Part shown: one piece after another, positions 18,649-25,444 of the stretch
How positions within the stretch are numbered: position 1 is the first letter of the stretch
Layout of the letters: each line of letters starts with the position of its first letter
Assembly: GCA_028284905.1 (NCBI GenBank)
Contig: JANQQU010000002.1
Location: 96,829 to 160,828 of the forward strand
DNA length: 64,000 nt
Reading direction: 5' to 3'
From: Calditrichia bacterium
GTDB lineage: Bacteria; Calditrichota; Calditrichia; RBG-13-44-9; J075
Notes under the pieces: generated by a model
What the model was told of the DNA's origin: nothing
The model's database searches: none
Seen by the model: only the letters and a program-made list of their open reading frames with translations
Position numbers and translations under genes: made by a program

Positions 18649-19509
18649 ATGCGCTTTTGGCTGTTACTCATCCTGATCTTGTTCATCAGCAGTTGTAATC
18701 AGGATAAAATTTCAACTTTGGAAAAGATTACTCAGGAACTGGCCGAGGAAAACCAGCGCCTGAATGAAGAAGCAACCATCAAAAATGACTTTATCCGGGA
18801 ATATACGAATACAGTCAATGCCGTTTATGAAAACCTGGAGAAGATACGAAAACGGGAAGGCTTTATCGCCAAACTTTCCAAAGATGTCGAGAAGCAGCGA
18901 AAAACAACCGTAAAAACCCTGATGCTCAGCGACATTAACAGCATCGATGGTTACATTAAACAAAGCAAAAAACGCATCCGACAATTAAAGGTAAAGCTCT
19001 CTGCCGCCGAAGTTGAAACAGAGACACTTACAGAAATGATTGACCATTTGAGTGATACCATTGATGCGAAAGAAGCAGAGGTATTACTCCTGAAAGAAGA
19101 AATGACCGTTTTAAACGAGCGCGTTTCCGAAGCGGAAAAAGATATAAAATTGAAAAATGAGGTGATCATTCAGCAGGCAGAAACACTTAACACTGCCTAC
19201 TACATTATCGACTCAGAAAAATCATTGAAAGAGAAAGGGATCATCATTGACAAGGGAGGGTTTCTGGGTCTTCGCAAAACCCGTCAATTAGCAGATGATT
19301 TTGAAACCGCTCATTTTCATGTAACGAATATTTCCGTCACCGAGCGAATTCCCCTTTCGACCAACATTGAGCAAATCCAAATAATCTCTCCTCATGATCC
19401 TGCTTCCTACCAGCTGGTAGACCAGGATGAAGACATGGGGGCACTGGAGATATTGAACCCTGCGGAGTTTTGGAAAATGCGATACCTGGTTATCGTAGAA
19501 AAAAGTTAA
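18649..19509 (+). CDS. Coiled-coil lipoprotein
   Basis: 286 residues. The signal sequence ends in a clear lipobox FISSC (Cys at about residue 16). Residues ~20-185 are an almost continuous heptad-bearing coiled coil rich in Glu, Lys and Leu. The C-terminal ~90 residues form a compact beta-like domain with IIDKGGFLGLRKTRQL and WKMRYLVIVEKS, a combination seen in uncharacterised Bacteroidetes-group lipoproteins (recollection). The gene starts three bases after the upstream small exported protein, with GGAG inside that gene's end. It likely reaches from a membrane into the periplasm as a spacer. A terminator follows at 19581. Confidence 0.85.
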   Translation: MRFWLLLILILFISSCNQDKISTLEKITQELAEENQRLNEEATIKNDFIREYTNTVNAVYENLEKIRKREGFIAKLSKDVEKQRKTTVKTLMLSDINSIDGYIKQSKKRIRQLKVKLSAAEVETETLTEMIDHLSDTIDAKEAEVLLLKEEMTVLNERVSEAEKDIKLKNEVIIQQAETLNTAYYIIDSEKSLKEKGIIIDKGGFLGLRKTRQLADDFETAHFHVTNISVTERIPLSTNIEQIQIISPHDPASYQLVDQDEDMGALEILNPAEFWKMRYLVIVEKS

Positions 19510-19580
19510 TTGAAATAATGTGGCAGCAGCAAACAAAGTGAGCATCTCGGACTGTTACCGGATTATTTTGATTTCAGGGA

Positions 19581-19615
19581 AAAAAAGGCAGCATCGCAAG
19601 GTGCTGTCTTTTTTA
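19581..19615 (+). terminator. Intrinsic terminator
   Basis: A-run followed by GGCAGCATC / GGTGCTGTC stem with a GCAA loop and then TTTTTTAT. It lies 72 bases past the lipoprotein stop and is the clearest rho-independent terminator for the 18214-19509 pair. The remaining bases to 19844 hold a CTACT/GCCTA-word repeat (about 19717-19755) and the leader of the permease gene. Confidence 0.9.
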
Positions 19616-19844
19616 TTTAACTCATTTCCTGCCAGAGATTGGCGTCCCGGGCTATTTTATGACGCTCTGGCGGGCTGGGATTAAGCAATTTTTTACTGCT
19701 ATCTGTATTTCCCTTTCAGCCTACTACCTACCGCCTATTGCCTACTGCCGCCATATTTTTTGAATCATTCCTCCCTTTTCTCTCGTCTAAAAATTTTTGC
19801 AACTATTTCCCCCTAAAATGCATTCCTGAGTCGGAGGACTTTAT

Positions 19845-22277
19845 ATGCTTAGAAACTATATCAAAATCGCTTTCAGAAGCTTATTCAAACAAAAATTGTA
19901 TTCGTTTATCAATGTCTTTGGCCTGGCACTGGGCATTGCCTGCTGTTTGTTAATAATGCTCTTTGTGCGGGACGAATGGCAGTATGACCGTTTCCATGAA
20001 AAATCCGAGCGCATCTACCGGGCGGCTGTTGAGGAAATTTATGGTGAGGATGAACAATTTTTCAACACCGTTACGCCAATTGTACTGGCACAGACGCTTC
20101 AGGAGAATTTCCCGGAGATTTCCAAATCAGTCCGAATTGGCGTAATGAACAGCTTGGTAAAGCAGGGGGAAGATGCTTTTACCGAACGGATTCATATCGT
20201 CGATGCGGATTTCCATGAGATGTTTGATTTTCCGATAATACAGGGGAATCTCGGATCGGATCCGTCATCGGTGCTGCTTACCCCGGCAATTGCCGAAAAA
20301 TATTTCGGCGAACGTAATCCTGTTGGACAATCACTTGCCATCCGTATTGGCAACGATTTTCAGGATTTTATCGTCAGTGGCATCATTTCCGCCCCACCGA
20401 CCTATTCCAGCATTCAGCACGAAATGATTATCCCCTTTGCGGTGAATAGCAAAAATATTTGGAGCGATCGGGCGCTGCGCAGCTACTTTAATGTAGCAGT
20501 GGAAACCTACCTGCTTTTTCCGGAGAATTATGATATCGCCAGCATCACACCGAAAATTGAACCAATGATGCGCCAGCAATTGGGAGAACGTTACCAGGCA
20601 AATTCCTACCAAATTCATTTTCAGCCGATGAGCGATATCCATCTGAACAATGCGTATCCGGCTGGCATTGAAGCGACCAGCGATCCTGCCTACGCATATA
20701 TATTATCGATTATTGCCCTGCTGGTATTTCTCATCGCTTGTTTTAATTTTATGACCTTATCCCTTGGCCGCTCCACCGAACGCGCCCGGGAAGTTGGCAT
20801 CCGAAAAACTGTCGGTGCCGCCCGCTTTCAACTAATGGGACAATTCTGGGGAGAAACTATTTTACTGAGTAGCCTGGCGATGATCATTGGCTATGGGATT
20901 GCCCGCTTACTACTGCCGCTGTTCAATGATTTATCCGGCAAGGTTTTAACCCTATCGATCGACCCCACCGTATTATTGGCAATGTTTCTGCTGATTATTC
21001 TCGTTGGTATGATTGCCGGTAGTTATCCCGCCATGGTTTTATCGGCTTTTCGTCCGGTAGAAGTTTTACGCGGGCAGGTTAGCACCGGCAGCTCCCAAAA
21101 ACAAAGCTGGTTTTCCGCAGCAAGCGTGCAAAAAGGGGTGGTTATTTTCCAGTTCGCCCTTTCGGTATTGTTAATTATTTGCACTTTGGGGATTTCCAGT
21201 CAGTTGAAATTTCTCCAGCAAAAAAATCTTGGCTTCGAAAAGGAGCAAGTTGTCATCATACCCACCAATCTCCCCCGGGATGAAGGCCATCCCCTAATCG
21301 AACTTTTCCGCAATGAAATTTCCGGACATAGTGCGATCAGCGGTATTGCCTCATCGGTATTTGCACTGGGTGAAGGCTGGATGACCATTGGCTATGATGC
21401 GGATGACGGGAGCTATCGCGGTTTTCAAATGAACCAGGTTTCCCCGGAATTTTTAGAAGTAATGAATATGGAGATGGCCGCCGGGCGATTTTTCTCCCGG
21501 GATATCTCTTCCGATGCCCAATCGGCGATCGTCATTAACGAGGCCCTGGCGAAAGCATATGGTTGGGACGATCCGATTGGGAAACAATTGCCGGGCAAGT
21601 TTGAGACACACGAAGTTATCGGCGTGGTGAAGGACTTCAATTTTCAATCATTACACAGCCGGGTCAATCCGTTGGTGCTGGTATTGCAGCCACGGATCAT
21701 CATGGCCGGCGCGTCGGATGTCGGCATCATGGTTAGCCCCAATCCGAAAATGGCCCTGCGTATTAAACCCGGGGACTTTTCCGAAACTCTCGACTTACTG
21801 AAATCCACCTGGGCGAAAGTTGCCCCCAATCTTGATTTCGACTTTTACTTTCTCGATGAAACCCTTAATCGCCAGTATCGACAGGAAATGCGTTTGGGCA
21901 GTATCGTCACCTCTGCAGCGATGTTTGCTATCCTGATCGCCTGTCTCGGTTTGTTCGGCCTGGCAACACTCTCAGCAGTACGACGCACCAAAGAAATCGG
22001 GGTGCGGAAAGTGCTTGGTGCGTCGGTTAGTGGTATCGCCCGAATGCTCATTGCCGATTTTCTTAAGTTGATTGTCGCAGCAGTGGTGTTGGCGATTCCT
22101 GCCGCTTATTTCGTTATCGACCAATGGTTGCAGAGTTTCGCTTACCGGGTCGATATCGGCAGCAGCATCTTCATTCTCGCAGCGCTGATATCGTTGCTTA
22201 TCGCCATCTTCACCGTTGGTTTCCAGGCAGTTAAAGCCGCCTTAATGGACCCGGTGAAGTCTTTACGATACGAATAA
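19845..22277 (+). CDS. FtsX/MacB-type ABC transporter permease, orphan
   Basis: 810 residues, ATG preceded by GGAGG. It opens with the family signature NYIKIAFRSLFKQKLYSFINVFGLALG and a first membrane helix. A MacB-like periplasmic domain (~50-285) follows, then three helices with the FtsX core containing ERAREVGIRKTVGA (~290-430). A second periplasmic domain (~470-680) and a second FtsX core, RRTKEIGVRKVLGAS, end in PVKSLRYE. This duplicated layout is normal for large FtsX permeases of the FCB group. No ATPase or membrane-fusion gene is adjacent, so its partner must be encoded elsewhere. Likely role: mechanotransmission or lipoprotein/peptide export, unassigned. Confidence 0.93.
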   Translation: MLRNYIKIAFRSLFKQKLYSFINVFGLALGIACCLLIMLFVRDEWQYDRFHEKSERIYRAAVEEIYGEDEQFFNTVTPIVLAQTLQENFPEISKSVRIGVMNSLVKQGEDAFTERIHIVDADFHEMFDFPIIQGNLGSDPSSVLLTPAIAEKYFGERNPVGQSLAIRIGNDFQDFIVSGIISAPPTYSSIQHEMIIPFAVNSKNIWSDRALRSYFNVAVETYLLFPENYDIASITPKIEPMMRQQLGERYQANSYQIHFQPMSDIHLNNAYPAGIEATSDPAYAYILSIIALLVFLIACFNFMTLSLGRSTERAREVGIRKTVGAARFQLMGQFWGETILLSSLAMIIGYGIARLLLPLFNDLSGKVLTLSIDPTVLLAMFLLIILVGMIAGSYPAMVLSAFRPVEVLRGQVSTGSSQKQSWFSAASVQKGVVIFQFALSVLLIICTLGISSQLKFLQQKNLGFEKEQVVIIPTNLPRDEGHPLIELFRNEISGHSAISGIASSVFALGEGWMTIGYDADDGSYRGFQMNQVSPEFLEVMNMEMAAGRFFSRDISSDAQSAIVINEALAKAYGWDDPIGKQLPGKFETHEVIGVVKDFNFQSLHSRVNPLVLVLQPRIIMAGASDVGIMVSPNPKMALRIKPGDFSETLDLLKSTWAKVAPNLDFDFYFLDETLNRQYRQEMRLGSIVTSAAMFAILIACLGLFGLATLSAVRRTKEIGVRKVLGASVSGIARMLIADFLKLIVAAVVLAIPAAYFVIDQWLQSFAYRVDIGSSIFILAALISLLIAIFTVGFQAVKAALMDPVKSLRYE

Positions 22278-22285
22278 ATTGTCCC

Positions 22286-22575
22286 AAATGCGGAATTTCG
22301 AATGCGGAATTCCGAATGCCACATTCCGAATCAATCGTGTGCGAAAGATTTTGCAGCTGCTTAAAATCCTCCGTTTCGAGAATTGGAAATTGGATTTTGT
22401 GAATTATTTGAGATTTATAGTTTGTCATTTGGAATTTATTGTCGAATAGTTATAGAAAATGCCAAATAACAAGCAACAAATGACAGACAAATAACAATAG
22501 TCAAATACGAAATTCCAAACTTTCGCATACAATTGATTCCGAATTCCGAATTCCACATTCCGAATTCCGCATTTT
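22286..22575. repeat. Nested ~290-bp imperfect inverted repeat (GGAATTCCGAAT words)
   Basis: The left end has AATGCGGAATTTCGAATGCG and ATTCCGAATCAATCGTGTGC then GAAAG. The right end has CTTTCGCATACAATTGATTC and then repeated CGAATTCC words ending in TTCCGCATTT. The middle also pairs in part (TTTGTCATTTGG with CCAAATAAC/CAAATGACA). The whole can fold as one long cruciform or stem between the permease and blaI-like genes. No coding frame is evident. It may end the permease transcript. Confidence 0.75.
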
Positions 22576-22615
22576 ATCTGTTCCTGCCGAAGGGTGAATT
22601 TTCTCCAAACCAAAC

Positions 22616-22637
22616 AGGTGCGAAAAATTTCGCATTT
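22616..22637. promoter_or_regulatory. Operator-like palindrome, site 1 (upstream of -35)
   Basis: AGGTGCGAAAAATTTCGCAT, with the near-perfect dyad TGCGAAAA/ATTTCGCA at 22619-22634 (one central mismatch). It ends a few bases before the -35 box of the blaI-like promoter. Same motif as sites 2 and 3. Likely bound by the BlaI-like repressor encoded downstream. Confidence 0.75.
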
Positions 22638-22641
22638 CTTC

Positions 22642-22670
22642 TTGACAATCCCCTTTTCAGCTTCTATTTT
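22642..22670 (+). promoter_or_regulatory. Sigma-70-type promoter of the blaI-like/M56 operon
   Basis: TTGACA (22642-22647), a 17-base spacer and TATTTT (22665-22670). It is flanked on both sides by the palindromic sites, so a bound repressor would occlude it. Confidence 0.75.
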
Positions 22671-22696
22671 AAAGGTGCGAAAAATTTCGCACCTTT
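22671..22696. promoter_or_regulatory. Operator-like palindrome, site 2 (just downstream of -10)
   Basis: A 26-bp dyad with half-sites AAAGGTGCGAAAA and ATTTCGCACCTTT that pair at 12 of 13 positions. It begins immediately after the -10 box, covering the likely transcription start, 28 bases before the ATG of the blaI-like gene. This position is classic for autorepression. Confidence 0.8.
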
Positions 22697-22723
22697 AATC
22701 ATTATTGCTAAACGGAGCTTACA

Positions 22724-23116
22724 ATGCCGAAATCCTCGGATATATATCTCAGTCGCCGGGAACGCCAGGTAATGGACATTATCTATCGTCTTGGCGAAGC
22801 CAGTGTATCGGATGTGCTCGATCATCTCCCCGATCCCCCCGGTTATAATTCCATCCGCGCCATCCTGAAAATTCTTGAAGACAAGGGACGCCTTACTCAT
22901 CGCAAGGAAAGTCAGAAATTTATTTACATACCGACTGTTCAGCCGGATAAAGCAAAGCGATCCGCCATGGCCCATCTCGTCCATACCTTTTTTGAAGGAT
23001 CGGCACCGCAGGCAGTATCAACCCTATTAGATATGTCCGCGGAAAACCTCAGCGATAAGGAATTGCAGGCCTTATCGGAAATGATAGAAAAAGCAAAAGC
23101 GGAGCGTAAAAAATGA
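22724..23116 (+). CDS. BlaI/MecI/CopY-family transcriptional repressor
   Basis: 130 residues. The N-terminal winged helix shows the family signature LSRRERQVMDIIYRLGEASVSDVLDHLP and YNSIRAILKILEDKGRLTHRKESQKFIYIP. The C-terminal helices (about 75-130) are the dimerisation region, where BlaI proteins are cleaved on induction. GGAG lies eight bases ahead of the ATG. Its stop overlaps the next ATG (ATGA), so it is coupled to the M56 peptidase. Two palindromic sites surround its promoter, implying autoregulation, and a third lies in the leader of the DUF5916 gene at 25445. Resistance to beta-lactams is not implied, because the partner lacks a penicillin-binding sensor. Confidence 0.95.
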   Translation: MPKSSDIYLSRRERQVMDIIYRLGEASVSDVLDHLPDPPGYNSIRAILKILEDKGRLTHRKESQKFIYIPTVQPDKAKRSAMAHLVHTFFEGSAPQAVSTLLDMSAENLSDKELQALSEMIEKAKAERKK

Positions 23117-25011
23117 GCAACTTCTGGGAAATTTTTCAGAATACCATCGGCGCCAATCCGTTTCATTGGATGGTATTAGCGCTTATCATGAAAGTTACCG
23201 TTATTCTCGGGGCAGCATTTTTCATTCATCGTTTTTTAAAACATACTGCTGCTGCTTACCGGCATTTTTTCTGGTTGCTAACCTTTGCCAGCACCCTATC
23301 GTTGCCGATATTGATGCAAACTTTGCCTTCCTGGCAAGTGCCTTTGCTGCCAACGGTCGAAGCGCCTGCTGAAACACCAATCATATCTGCTCCCCCGGCA
23401 GTTTTACAAAGCCCGGTCGTTCCTGAAAGAACAATCATTGATAACAACATGCCCTTGCTTCAACCTCAACCAGCAACCGAAACCAAGGCTGTTGCTTCCC
23501 CGTTTCCCTGGCAGACGCTGTTTGTTATCGGAGGCAGTATATGGCTAATTGGTGCGGTGCTGATGCTTCTGAAAGGCCTCCTGGAAACCGGCGGTATTTG
23601 GTTTTTATTTCATCGTGCCTCATCCCCGGCCAATCCCGCCTGGGTAGCTGCGATGAGTCGCACTGCCAATCAGCTTGGGCTGCATCAGCCACTACGCCTG
23701 AAGATCAGCGAACATACGCCGGTGCCGGTCACTTTTGGTTTTTTTTCACCGGTTATTCTTCTCCCGAAACAGGCGGTCTATTGGCCGGAGTCGCGCCGTA
23801 ATGTCGTTATACTGCATGAACTGGCGCATATCAAACGAATGGATTATCTGAGCAACTTGCTCATCCAACTCACCTGCGCTTTTTACTGGCTTCATCCGCT
23901 GGTATGGCTGGCCGCCCGCCGGGCCAATCTGGAACGGGAACTGGCCAGTGATGATTGGGTGATTCGGCTTGGCACCGCAAATTGCGATTATGCCGAACAT
24001 TTACTGGAGATCGCTCGAGGTCTTGCCAATGGCAACCAACTGGGCAGCAGGGCCGTCGCCATGGCCGATACCGGCGAACTAAAATCGCGTATTCAACGAA
24101 TTCTTTCTGCGAAGATACACCGGCATGGCCTGACCCGCAGCGCCACGGTGCTGGCTTTTCTACTCTGCTTAACTTTCCTGCTGCCGCTATCGGTGTTGCA
24201 ATTGCAGGAACAATCCATCGCAGCGAGCTGTCAGCTTTCCGCCGCGGAAAAAATGCCTTCAACCGACCGGCAGTTAATGCTTGCCAATCTCCGTAGCGAT
24301 CAACCGGATATTCAAAAGCAGGCCGCCTGGCAATTGGGCACTAAAGAGGATGTTGATGCGGTACCGATGCTTATAGAGGCATTGTCGGATAAAGACGCTG
24401 GCGTTCGCGCCATGGCAGCATGGGCCCTGGGAGAAATCAAATCTTCGGCAGCAATTACACCGCTAATGAACGCCCTGGCAGCTGAAGAAACCTTCGCCGC
24501 CCGCGAGATGTTTATTCGCGCTTTAGGCGAACACGAAAGCACCATTGCGATCCCGGCGCTCATTGTTCAATTAGACAATACTTCTCCGGATATTCGTTAT
24601 GTCGCCGTTTGGGCGCTGGGAGAAATCAATGCCCCCGAGGCGATTGCAGCGGTTCAAAAATCGTTGACTGATTCGGAAGCTTCGGTGCGGGAAATTGCCG
24701 TGGAAGCATTCGGGCGATTTTGCAATCCCGCCAATGTTGATGCGCTCATTGCCCGTCTGAAAGATGACGATGCCGGGGTTCGCCTGAATACCGTTCGTAT
24801 GCTCGGCCGGCAAACAATGCCGCAGGCAATTGATGGGCTCATCCTTGCATTAGAAGATGCAAATGCGGCCGTGCGTAGCGCAGCGGCGCAATCCCTTGGG
24901 CAGCGGAAAAAATCAACAGCCATCCCTGCTCTGATTACTGCACTGCAGGATCCATCTCCGCAAGTGCGTGCAATGGTTGTTTGGGCAATGGATGAGATTG
25001 AAATGAATTGA
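23113..25011 (+). CDS. BlaR1-like M56 membrane metallopeptidase with extracytoplasmic HEAT-repeat domain
   Basis: 632 residues. Membrane segments lie at about 18-40, 47-66, 133-156 and 344-362. The zinc-protease loop between the third and fourth has HELAH (235-239) and a likely third ligand, Glu276, in LERELASDD, as in BlaR1/MecR1. BlaR1 carries a class D beta-lactamase-like sensor after the last helix. This protein instead has about eight HEAT/PBS-lyase repeats (~390-632; units such as AVPMLIEALSDKDAGVRAMA followed by AWALGEI). By BlaR1 topology the HEAT domain faces the periplasm and probably senses a protein or peptide ligand. Activation would lead to cleavage of the coupled BlaI-like repressor. 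Topology and mechanism are inferred from the family. Confidence 0.92.
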   Translation: MSNFWEIFQNTIGANPFHWMVLALIMKVTVILGAAFFIHRFLKHTAAAYRHFFWLLTFASTLSLPILMQTLPSWQVPLLPTVEAPAETPIISAPPAVLQSPVVPERTIIDNNMPLLQPQPATETKAVASPFPWQTLFVIGGSIWLIGAVLMLLKGLLETGGIWFLFHRASSPANPAWVAAMSRTANQLGLHQPLRLKISEHTPVPVTFGFFSPVILLPKQAVYWPESRRNVVILHELAHIKRMDYLSNLLIQLTCAFYWLHPLVWLAARRANLERELASDDWVIRLGTANCDYAEHLLEIARGLANGNQLGSRAVAMADTGELKSRIQRILSAKIHRHGLTRSATVLAFLLCLTFLLPLSVLQLQEQSIAASCQLSAAEKMPSTDRQLMLANLRSDQPDIQKQAAWQLGTKEDVDAVPMLIEALSDKDAGVRAMAAWALGEIKSSAAITPLMNALAAEETFAAREMFIRALGEHESTIAIPALIVQLDNTSPDIRYVAVWALGEINAPEAIAAVQKSLTDSEASVREIAVEAFGRFCNPANVDALIARLKDDDAGVRLNTVRMLGRQTMPQAIDGLILALEDANAAVRSAAAQSLGQRKKSTAIPALITALQDPSPQVRAMVVWAMDEIEMN

Positions 25012-25050
25012 ATGAAGTTTATTTGAGTTTTTAACATTTATTCGGCAGAC

Positions 25051-25232
25051 AAATATGCCGCCCTACAGGGCTGAATCGATTATTGATTTCATTTTAGCTA
25101 TAAATATTTTGTTCCTACGGGACTTTAACAACCATTTCGAATGAACAGAATGCTCCGTAGGAGCACAATATTTATAGCCTGTTTATTTTGGGAAATTCCT
25201 AAGCCCTGTAGGGGCGACATATTAATATCTAA
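25051..25232. repeat. Composite inverted repeat of the CCCTGTAGGGGCGA type (REP-like)
   Basis: Outer arms: ATATGCCGCCCTACAGGGCT (from about 25053) and AGCCCTGTAGGGGCGACAT (from 25202). Inner arms: GCTATAAATATTTTGTTCC with CTACGG (25098-25120), and CCGTAGGAGCAC with AATATTTATAGC (25155-25178). The element is about 180 bp, has no coding frame, and lies between the M56 gene and the DUF5916 leader. The same CCTACAGGGC words occur at 57748-57838. It resembles repetitive extragenic palindromes mobilised in trans; no transposase is in the window. Confidence 0.7.
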
Positions 25233-25263
25233 TTCAAACAGCGCATAAAAATTGCGCTATTTT

Positions 25264-25299
25264 TTGACAGACAGGTGCGAATTTTTTCGCATCTATAAA
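25264..25299 (+). promoter_or_regulatory. Operator-like palindrome, site 3, in the DUF5916 promoter region
   Basis: TTGACA (25264-25269) is followed by AGGTGCGAATTTTTTCGCAT (25273-25292), a weaker version of the motif at sites 1 and 2 (six of eight core positions pair). TATAAA lies at 25294-25299, although the spacing to TTGACA (24 bases) is long. The site is about 150 bases upstream of the DUF5916 gene. It ties that gene to the BlaI-like repressor; the exact -10 is uncertain. Confidence 0.6.
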
Positions 25300-25444
25300 A
25301 CAAACATTTCGACAGCCTTTCGGATAATGATCCCATTTAGTGAATGGTTAAAAAATCGCCACCATTCGCACAGGATTCCTATGCCTTTTCAGAATCCTGG
25401 ATTAGGTCTTAAAAAATGTTCAAACGCATTTACAAGGAGCAAAC

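Noticed and set aside
19845..22277. Complete MacAB-type efflux system
   Set aside because: No ATPase, membrane-fusion or outer-membrane channel gene is adjacent.
23870..24262. 130-codon antisense frame inside the M56 gene
   Set aside because: It overlaps the catalytic region of the real gene and has no start signal or domain.
22724..25011. Beta-lactam resistance operon
   Set aside because: The BlaR1-like protein lacks the penicillin-binding sensor and no beta-lactamase gene with this operator is present. The hydrolases at 9554 and 16371 have no such site upstream.
25051..25232. Insertion sequence
   Set aside because: No transposase frame and no target duplication was found; the element is palindromic and short.
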